A DNA stretch of 62,856 bases from assembly GCA_001917535.1 (NCBI GenBank), contig MNEF01000007.1:1-62856 (forward strand). Direction: 5' to 3'. The position numbers were made by a program, and so were the translations under genes. Below are positions 56,824 through 62,856 of this stretch, in pieces (position 1 is the first letter of the stretch; each line of letters begins with the position of its first letter). The notes under the pieces were generated by a model. It was given only the letters and a program-made list of their open reading frames with translations. It searched no databases and was not told the DNA's origin. Source of the stretch: Candidatus Rokubacteria bacterium 13_1_40CM_69_27. GTDB lineage: Bacteria > Methylomirabilota > Methylomirabilia > Rokubacteriales > CSP1-6.

Positions 56824-57783
56824 ATGGCAAAAAGTATATTGGTTTCAAATACTTTGCCGAAGGAGGCGCTTGGTCTCGTACCCAAGGAATTCACTGTCGA
56901 CCTCCACAACACCGACCATCCCCTCCCCAAGGCGGAGCTCGTGGCCAGGCTCAAGGGCAAGGACGGACTGATCTGCCACATCATCAGCGCCATCGATGAC
57001 GAGGTCCTGGGCGCCTCCCCGAACCTCAAGGTGGTGGCGAACGTCGCCGTGGGCTACAACAACATCGACGTCGCCGCGGCCCGCCGCCGGGGCATCATCG
57101 TGACCAACACCCCCGACGTCCTCACCGAGACCACCGCCGATTTCGCCTGGACACTCCTCATGGCCGCCGCCCGGCGCACGGTGGAGGCCGACCACTATGC
57201 CCGATCGGGGGAATGGAAGCGGTGGCAGTGGGACCTGCTCTGGGGCATGGACGTTCACGGCAAGACGCTGGGCATCCTGGGCTTCGGCCGGATCGGCCGG
57301 GCGGTGGCACGCCGCGCGGGCGGCTTCGCCATGCGCGTCCTCTACCACGACGCGGTACGGGCCGACGCCAGCCTCGAGCGCGAGCTCCGCGCGACGCACG
57401 TGGATCAGGACACGCTGCTGCGGGAGTCGGACTTCGTCACCGTCCACACGCCGCTCTTGCCCGAGACCCGGCACCTCATCGACGCGGGGGCGCTTGGGAA
57501 GATGAAGAAGACCGCCATTCTGGTGAACGCCGCTCGCGGCCCGATTGTGGACGAGGCCGCTCTGGCGCGCGCGCTAAGGGAGGGGTGGATCGCGGGGGCC
57601 GGGCTCGACGTCTTCGAGGAGGAGCCCGAGATCCATCCGGCGCTCCTGCCACTCAAGAACGTGGTGGTGGCCCCGCACATCGCGAGCGCCTCCCACGACA
57701 CCCGGTTGGCGATGGCTTCGCTGGCCGTGCGCAACTGCGTGGCGGTGCTCGAGGGAAAGCCACCGATCACCCCGGTGCCGTGA
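56824..57783 (+). CDS. D-glycerate dehydrogenase / hydroxypyruvate reductase-like
   Basis: A 319-aa D-2-hydroxyacid dehydrogenase. [20 protein letters not shown] and [20 protein letters not shown] are typical of glyoxylate/hydroxypyruvate reductases. The NAD(P) fold is [20 protein letters not shown]; catalytic Arg in [10 protein letters not shown], Glu in [14 protein letters not shown] and His in [10 protein letters not shown]. Diverges from groES across the CIRCE region. Confidence 0.9.
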   Translation: MAKSILVSNTLPKEALGLVPKEFTVDLHNTDHPLPKAELVARLKGKDGLICHIISAIDDEVLGASPNLKVVANVAVGYNNIDVAAARRRGIIVTNTPDVLTETTADFAWTLLMAAARRTVEADHYARSGEWKRWQWDLLWGMDVHGKTLGILGFGRIGRAVARRAGGFAMRVLYHDAVRADASLERELRATHVDQDTLLRESDFVTVHTPLLPETRHLIDAGALGKMKKTAILVNAARGPIVDEAALARALREGWIAGAGLDVFEEEPEIHPALLPLKNVVVAPHIASASHDTRLAMASLAVRNCVAVLEGKPPITPVP

Positions 57784-57814
57784 TCGGCCGCCGGCCGTGT
57801 AAGAATAGACGGCA

Positions 57815-58861
57815 GTGGCGGTCCTCACCCTCTCGCATCTCACGAAGCGGTTCGGCGGCGATCGGCCGCCGGCGGTTGACGGCCTCACGCTCACGGTCGA
57901 GAGCGGCCAGATCCTGGCGCTGCTGGGCCCGTCCGGCTGCGGCAAGACGACCACGCTGCGCCTGATCGCCGGGTTCGAGCTGCCTGACGACGGGGAGGTG
58001 GCCATCGCCGGGCGTGTCATGGCCGACGGCCAGCGGAAGATCTCCGTGCCGCCCGAGGAGCGGGGCATCGGCATCGTGTTCCAGGACTATGCGCTGTTTC
58101 CCCACCTGACCGTGGAAGAGAACGTCGGCTTTGGACTCCACGCCCTCGCCCGCGACCGGCGGGGCGAGCGCGTGCTGGCCGTGCTCAACCTCGTCGGCCT
58201 CGCGGAGTTCGCGCACCGCTACCCGCACGAGCTCAGCGGCGGACAGCAGCAGCGGGTGGCCGTGGCCCGCGCGCTGGCCCCCTCGCCGGCCCTCATCCTT
58301 CTGGATGAACCGTTCTCGAACCTCGACGCCGACCTGCGCGCCCAGATGCGCGACGAGGTCGAAAAGGTGCTGCGGGGGATCGGGACCACGGCGGTCTTCG
58401 TCACCCACGACCAGGAGGAGGCCTTCACGATCGCCGACGTCGTCGGCGTCCTGAACGGCGGGCGCCTGGAGCAGCTGGCGCCTCCCGAGACGATCTACCA
58501 CCACCCGGCGACGCCTTTTGTGGCCGAGTTCGTCGGCGCCGCCGACTTCCTGCCCGGCATTATCACCTCGGAGGGGATCGTCACCGAGATCGGCGTCTTC
58601 GGCAACGTGGAGGGGCGCGAGCTGGGCGAGAAGGTGAGGGTCATGATCCGCCCCGACGACGTCACCTTCGTGCCGGCCGCCGACGGCGAGACCTTCATCC
58701 TTCGCCGCTACTTCCGCGGCTCCGAGAACCTCTACTGCCTCGGCCTGCCCTCGGGCCATCGCGTGCACTCCTCGCAGCCGTCGGCCACCGCCTTTGCCAC
58801 GGGCATGCGCGTCCGCCCAGAGGCGCACGTGCTCCACGTGGTGACGTTTCCGGCGGAGTAG
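57815..58861 (+). CDS. ABC transporter ATP-binding protein (FbpC/PotA-like)
   Basis: A 348-aa ATPase. Walker A LLGPSGCGKTTTLRLIAGFE, signature HELSGGQQQRVAVARALAPS, Walker B LILLDEPFSNLDADLRAQMR, H-loop VFVTHDQEEAF. The C-terminal TOBE-like regulatory domain (KVRVMIRPDDVTFVPAADGE) resembles iron(III) or polyamine importers. Start GTG 57815. No permease or binding protein accompanies it here, so the substrate is open. Confidence 0.9.
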   Translation: MAVLTLSHLTKRFGGDRPPAVDGLTLTVESGQILALLGPSGCGKTTTLRLIAGFELPDDGEVAIAGRVMADGQRKISVPPEERGIGIVFQDYALFPHLTVEENVGFGLHALARDRRGERVLAVLNLVGLAEFAHRYPHELSGGQQQRVAVARALAPSPALILLDEPFSNLDADLRAQMRDEVEKVLRGIGTTAVFVTHDQEEAFTIADVVGVLNGGRLEQLAPPETIYHHPATPFVAEFVGAADFLPGIITSEGIVTEIGVFGNVEGRELGEKVRVMIRPDDVTFVPAADGETFILRRYFRGSENLYCLGLPSGHRVHSSQPSATAFATGMRVRPEAHVLHVVTFPAE

Positions 58862-58883
58862 GATCAGGTCGGCGCTCTTCGGC

Positions 58884-60173
58884 TCATCCACCGACACGGC
58901 CCGCGAGCCCCAGCCGGCGCTCGAGGCGGGCCAGGCGATGCGTCAGCGCGTCGAAGAAGCGGGGCGAGGCGGCGGCCGCTCGGGCCAGCGCAAGGGCCTC
59001 CACGACGACCGCCCGCGCGGCCGCGACGTCGCGGCGACGGTGCTCGTGATACTTCGCCAGCTCTTCCCAGGGCTGCAGATCGAAGCCGCCGGCGCCGGCC
59101 GCTGCCTGCCACAGCGCGCACGCGGCCTCCCACCGAGCGCGGTGCTTTTCCCAGAGCGCCAGGCGCAGGCGCACACGGTGGGCGTCGAGCCCTTCGAGCC
59201 CGGCGGCGAGCGCCTGGCGGTAGCAGGCGACGCCGCGTTCGGGGTCCGCCCGCTCCCAGAGCCGCCCCAGCCCCGCCAGCTCGCCGGCGCCCAGCGGCGG
59301 GTTGGCGCCGCCGTCGAGCGCGCGCGTGAACCAGCCGAGCAGGGCGGCCAGCGAGAGCACGTCGTCACAGTTGTGGGCGAAGACGCGCGCCAGCGGCGCC
59401 GCCCGCCGGGAGCGCAGGAAATCGAAGTAGAGCGCGGGGATCAGCGCGCCGGGCACGTCGTTGTCGCGGATGAGACCGAGCACCTCGCGCTCGAGCGTCG
59501 TCAGGCGGCAGTCCGGGAAGCGGGCCGACCACACCCGCCGGGCCGGACGCAGGAGGTCGACGTGCGCCAGCGTCCCCGGCCAGCGGCGCCGGGCCAGCAC
59601 GAAGCGCGTCTCCAGCAGGGGCACGTCGAAGCCGGCCCCATTGAAGGTGACGAGCCCGCTGGCCCCCTCGAGGAGCGGATGGAGCGCCGCCAGCAGCGCC
59701 GGCTCCTCGTCGAAGTCCCGCATAAAGTGCTGGACGACGACGAACCGGTCGCCCTCCACGTAGCCGGCGCCGACGAGAAAGGCGTAGGTCCCGGTGCCGC
59801 CGGCCAGGCCCGTCGTCTCCGTGTCGAGAAACAGCAGGCCGCGGGCGTCGGCCGGGGCTTCTCCGGCCCGCGCGATCAGCTCGAGCACCGAGGGCGAGAC
59901 ATCGAGCGCGTGCGCCAGCGCCAGGCGACCGTGCTGGTGCGACAGCGGGTATTCGCGGCGGACGACCAGAAGCGGCCCTTGACCCGTGTCCACCAGCTCA
60001 CCACCAACGATCCGCTCCACGGGCTCGGGGGCCGGGCGGGGCGGGCGGGAATTCTCGATCCGCCGGATGATTCGGCGCAGCTCGTCGAGGGTGCCCGCGC
60101 GGGCGGCGTGGTCGTGCGCCGCTGGCGGCTCGGCCGCCGGGGCGCGTCGGAGCGAGTCAGCGGGTGAGTTCAC
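58884..60173 (-). CDS. RNase H-like exonuclease, MrfB/YprB-like
   Basis: A 429-aa protein. The DEDD-type exonuclease core is visible as LLFLDTETTGLAGGTGTYAF, GLVTFNGAGFDVPLLETRFV, HVDLLRPARRVW and ARVFAHNCDDVLSLAALLGW. A tetratricopeptide-like helical tail (about 290-429) follows. In Bacillus, YprB/MrfB partners the helicase MrfA in excision repair of mitomycin adducts. The start overlaps the MrfA-like stop by 17 bp, supporting that pairing. Confidence 0.85.
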   Translation of the reverse strand: MNSPADSLRRAPAAEPPAAHDHAARAGTLDELRRIIRRIENSRPPRPAPEPVERIVGGELVDTGQGPLLVVRREYPLSHQHGRLALAHALDVSPSVLELIARAGEAPADARGLLFLDTETTGLAGGTGTYAFLVGAGYVEGDRFVVVQHFMRDFDEEPALLAALHPLLEGASGLVTFNGAGFDVPLLETRFVLARRRWPGTLAHVDLLRPARRVWSARFPDCRLTTLEREVLGLIRDNDVPGALIPALYFDFLRSRRAAPLARVFAHNCDDVLSLAALLGWFTRALDGGANPPLGAGELAGLGRLWERADPERGVACYRQALAAGLEGLDAHRVRLRLALWEKHRARWEAACALWQAAAGAGGFDLQPWEELAKYHEHRRRDVAAARAVVVEALALARAAAASPRFFDALTHRLARLERRLGLAGRVGG

Positions 60174-62520
60174 GCAGCAGATTGGCCGCGGTCGCTTTCG
60201 CGCGGCGGCCCACCTCGTTCACCGGCCCCACGCACGACGGGCACCCCCACCGGCACGAACAGGCCTCGAGCGTCTCGCGGCCGCGCTGGAGCAGGAGGGG
60301 GAGCACGTCGAACACGCGCTCGGCCAGGCCGATGCCGCCGGCGTGGGCGTCGTAGAGATAGATGGTCGGGTGGAACCGCTCGGCGCTCATCAGCCGGCGC
60401 TTGGTCGACTCGCGCGTGGCCACCGCGCCGGTCTCGGCGGGCGTCGTGTCGCCCAGCCAGGAGCCCAGGTCGCGGATGTCGCAGAGCAGGAAGATCGGAG
60501 CCAGGTGGTGCAGCAGGTACGTCACCGCGCGCAGCCCATCGATCAATTCTTCTCGCGACGGGCTCACCCGTCCCAGCACGTCCTCGGGCACGGTAATCCA
60601 CGCGCTCGTCGTCTGCATCTCCTGCTGCGGCAGCTCGACCTGCCCGGAGCCGACGTTCTCGAGCGTGCCCATCTTGATCTTCTTGAAACCGACGACTTTC
60701 TCGGCCACCAGCACCTCGCCCTGCTCGGCCACATAGACCGGGTGCTCGCGCTCGGCCAGACGCCGGAGGATCCACACGCCTTTGGCGCTGACGGCGTCGG
60801 TGAAGTAGTCCACGGTCACGCGCTTGACGTAGGCGACCTTCTCCTCGTCCTCCCGGAAGCGCAGCTCCTGCACCTCGTAGGGCTCGCTCTCCACCAGATA
60901 GATGGCCTTGGGATAGATCGTGGCGAAGGCGCTGCCCCAGTCCACCTCGGCGATGATCTGCCGCCGCTTGGTCTGCTTCTCGTCGCGCGCGGTGGTGTCG
61001 ATGACCAGGAAGTTGTCGCTGGTGACCGTCCGGAGCGAGATGTGGTCGGCCGGATAGGTCTCGGAGGCCCAGTGCCACCGCCCGCCGACACTGTGGAGCA
61101 ACCCCTCCTCTTCGAGCGCAGCCAGGTAGCGCCGTACGTCGAGCTCTCCGAAGCGCTCGAACTCCTCGCCCGCGGCCCCGGAGCCGAAGGGCAGCTCGAA
61201 GACGGCGCACTTGAGATGGTTGACGAGGATGAACGGGTTGTCGGGGTTGATGCGGGCGTGCTCGGGCGGGGTGCCGAAGAGATAGTCGGGGTGCGTCACC
61301 ATGAACTGGTCGAGCGGCGCGCTGGTGGCGACGAACACGGCCGCCGACCCACCCGACCGCCGACCGGCGCGGCCCGCTTGCTGCCACAGCGAGGCGATGG
61401 TGCCCGGGTAGCCCGCCAGCACGGCGACGTCCAGGTGCCCAATGTCCACCCCGAGCTCCAGCGCGTTGGTGGAAACGACTCCCAGTACCTCGCCCGATCG
61501 GAGCCCCTGCTCGACCGCGCGACGACGTGTAGGCAGATAGCCGCCCCGGTAGCCGCGGACGATCCCGGCGTTGCCGGTCTTGTCGGCGACACTGCTCTTG
61601 ATCGCCGTCAGCAGCACCTCCGTCGCCAGTCGGCTCTGGGCGAAGATGATCGTCGGGATCTTGTCCTTGAGAAACCGGGTCGCCAGCCGCGCGGCCTCCC
61701 CCAGGTAGGGGGCGCGGATGCCCAGCTCGGGGTTCACGACCGGGGGGTTGTAGCAGAGGAAGAGCTTGTCGCCGGTGGGCGCCCCGCTCTCCGAGACTTC
61801 CTCGACGCTGTCGCCGATGATCCGCTCGGCCAGCTCGCGCGGATTGGCGATCGTCGCCGAGGCCATGATGAACTGCGGGGCCGAGCCGTAATGCCGGCAG
61901 AGTCGCTTGAGGCGACGAATCACGTTAGCGATATGGCTCCCAAAGACGCCTCGGTAGGCATGAAGTTCATCGATGACCACATAACGAAGGTTTTGGAAGA
62001 GCACCGCCCATTTTGTGTGGTGCGGCAGGATCCCCGAATGCAGCATGTCGGGATTGGTGAGCACCAGGTTGGCGCGCGCCCGGACGGCCCGCCGCGCGTC
62101 CTGGGGCGTGTCGCCGTCGTAGGTGAACATGCGCAGCTCGGGCAGGCGCTTGGCCAGCTCCTCCAGCTCGGCCAGCTGGTCCTGCGCCAGCGCCTTGGTG
62201 GGGAACAGGTAGAGCACCCGCGCGTCGGGCTGGGCGAGCAACGACTGCAGCACCGGCAGGTTGTAGCAAAGCGTCTTCCCCGACGCCGTCGGCGTGACCA
62301 CGACGACGTGGTGGCCCTTGTCGACGAGCTCCCAGGCGCGCGCCTGGTGCGAATAGAGCTGCCCGATGCCGCGCCCGCGGAGCGCGTCGGCCAGTCGGGG
62401 ATCGAGCGACGAGGGGAAGGAAACGAGGACGGGCGGGCGCGCCGGGAACTGGCGCAGCGTCGTGATGCACGGCCCGGTCGACGGCGACGTCAAGAGATCG
62501 TCGAGGATCTCGCCGAGCAT
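60157..62520 (-). CDS. DEAD/DEAH helicase with DUF1998, MrfA/YprA-like
   Basis: A 787-aa SF2 helicase. QARAWELV (Q-like), Walker A VVTPTASGKTLCYNLPVLQS, Ib VLTNPDMLHSGILPHHTKWA, Walker B YVVIDELHAYRGVFGSHIAN, motif III ASATIANP, and SLWQQAGRAGRRSGGS (motif VI). The C-terminal DUF1998 domain ends with the four-Cys site CSCRWGCPSC after DAHAGGIGLAERVFDVLPLL. It pairs with the nuclease encoded next. Confidence 0.92.
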   Translation of the reverse strand: MLGEILDDLLTSPSTGPCITTLRQFPARPPVLVSFPSSLDPRLADALRGRGIGQLYSHQARAWELVDKGHHVVVVTPTASGKTLCYNLPVLQSLLAQPDARVLYLFPTKALAQDQLAELEELAKRLPELRMFTYDGDTPQDARRAVRARANLVLTNPDMLHSGILPHHTKWAVLFQNLRYVVIDELHAYRGVFGSHIANVIRRLKRLCRHYGSAPQFIMASATIANPRELAERIIGDSVEEVSESGAPTGDKLFLCYNPPVVNPELGIRAPYLGEAARLATRFLKDKIPTIIFAQSRLATEVLLTAIKSSVADKTGNAGIVRGYRGGYLPTRRRAVEQGLRSGEVLGVVSTNALELGVDIGHLDVAVLAGYPGTIASLWQQAGRAGRRSGGSAAVFVATSAPLDQFMVTHPDYLFGTPPEHARINPDNPFILVNHLKCAVFELPFGSGAAGEEFERFGELDVRRYLAALEEEGLLHSVGGRWHWASETYPADHISLRTVTSDNFLVIDTTARDEKQTKRRQIIAEVDWGSAFATIYPKAIYLVESEPYEVQELRFREDEEKVAYVKRVTVDYFTDAVSAKGVWILRRLAEREHPVYVAEQGEVLVAEKVVGFKKIKMGTLENVGSGQVELPQQEMQTTSAWITVPEDVLGRVSPSREELIDGLRAVTYLLHHLAPIFLLCDIRDLGSWLGDTTPAETGAVATRESTKRRLMSAERFHPTIYLYDAHAGGIGLAERVFDVLPLLLQRGRETLEACSCRWGCPSCVGPVNEVGRRAKATAANLLRELTR

Positions 62521-62856
62521 CGCGCCAACTCTATCACGGTCGTCGCCGGAAACAGAACCGGCGGCGACGGGCGTCGGCCGACCTTACTCCTTGAGGGGGC
62601 CAGGAGGGCCACGACTCCCACCAGCTGGTACACGTCGACCGGCTTCGGGATGTGGAATTGGAAGCCGGCCAGGAGGACCCGGGCCCCGGCGCCGATGTCG
62701 CCCGTCAGGGCCGCCGCCGGCGTCTGCCCTCCGCGCTCGGGCGGAAGCGCCCGCACCTTGCTGATCAGCGAGTGGCCGTCTTGGCCAGGCATGGCAAGGT
62801 CACTGACGAGCACGTTCGGCAGTTCGCGTTGTATCGCGTCCAGCGCCTCCGGGACC
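62490..62856 (-). CDS. Response-regulator receiver domain, 5' part outside window
   Basis: The visible part holds the phosphoacceptor region LVSDLAMPGQDGHSLISKVR, the switch Thr in AAALTGD, and the Lys of FHIPKPVDVYQLVGVVALL. After ALLAPS the frame runs on into Arg/Ser-rich residues overlapping the helicase start; one extra or missing C in the CCCCC run near 62600 would instead end it at LKE. It resembles receiver domains fused to hybrid histidine kinases. Confidence 0.75.
   Translation of the reverse strand, partial: VPEALDAIQRELPNVLVSDLAMPGQDGHSLISKVRALPPERGGQTPAAALTGDIGAGARVLLAGFQFHIPKPVDVYQLVGVVALLAPSRSKVGRRPSPPVLFPATTVIELARCSARSSTIS

Overview
The window is a 62.9 kb piece of a high-GC bacterial chromosome packed with overlapping, same-strand genes (many ATGA, GTGA or TGATG junctions). 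Gene content (GlgE-type glucan metabolism, an F420-type flavoprotein, a UGA-containing AhpD-like gene, a groES CIRCE element, REP-like palindromes) fits an uncultured lineage such as Rokubacteria/Methylomirabilota (NC10). That placement is inference, since no rRNA gene is present. Several reading frames carry one-base indels or internal deletions, so part of the damage may come from assembly or sequencing rather than biology.

Region 1 (1-20 kb) is a glucan/trehalose island. On the minus strand lie treZ, a D-glutamate-cyclase-like gene, a class III aminotransferase/aminomutase and a PCu(A)C-like lipoprotein. Divergently on the plus strand lie a GH57 branching enzyme, glgC, a GH57/DUF3536 protein, a treY lacking its middle, a DUF5752 gene, a TreT/GlgM-like GT4, a GT-A glycosyltransferase, glgE, then (after a small insertion scar with an integrase fossil) treS and a maltokinase. 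TreS, maltokinase, GlgE and the branching enzyme make up the complete trehalose-to-glucan GlgE pathway.

Region 2 (20-28 kb) holds a secreted protein, a gamma-glutamyltransferase-like protein, a PurM/HypE-like protein, glutamate formimidoyltransferase, and a copper operon (csoR-copA-YHS) behind a clear CsoR operator, followed by small and broken genes and an inverted-repeat element. Region 3 (28-35 kb) is the cell-shape operon mreB-mreC-mreD-mrdA-rodA-rng. Region 4 (35-38.4 kb) has a collapsed leuC-leuD pair, an unrecognised 343-aa protein, and two cold-shock genes with matching promoter/terminator/multi-hairpin leaders. They are followed by a highly structured non-coding stretch that carries the 3' end of 16S rRNA (the anti-Shine-Dalgarno sequence).

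Region 5 (38.5-45 kb) runs leftward: alkA, DUF971, an MFS exporter, a hypothetical, an AhpD-like selenoprotein gene with an in-frame TGA and SECIS-like hairpin, a PPOX flavoprotein, an ABC-F ATPase and an HNH nuclease; a ComEA-like protein lies further downstream on the same strand. Region 6 (45-50 kb) contains an APC permease and an apparent sigma-54 circuit. In it, a sigma-54 activator with a Rossmann-type sensory domain sits beside three matching dyads and a -24/-12 promoter driving two tiny zinc-knuckle proteins and an isocitrate-lyase/PEP-mutase family enzyme.

Region 7 (50-57 kb) is rpsF-ssb-rpsR-rplI-dnaB, with an intein in dnaB and an apparent AUU start in rpsR, preceded by CIRCE-controlled groES-groEL. 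Region 8 (57-62.9 kb) carries a D-glycerate-dehydrogenase-like gene, an ABC ATPase, an MrfB/MrfA-like nuclease/helicase repair pair, and the end of a response regulator.
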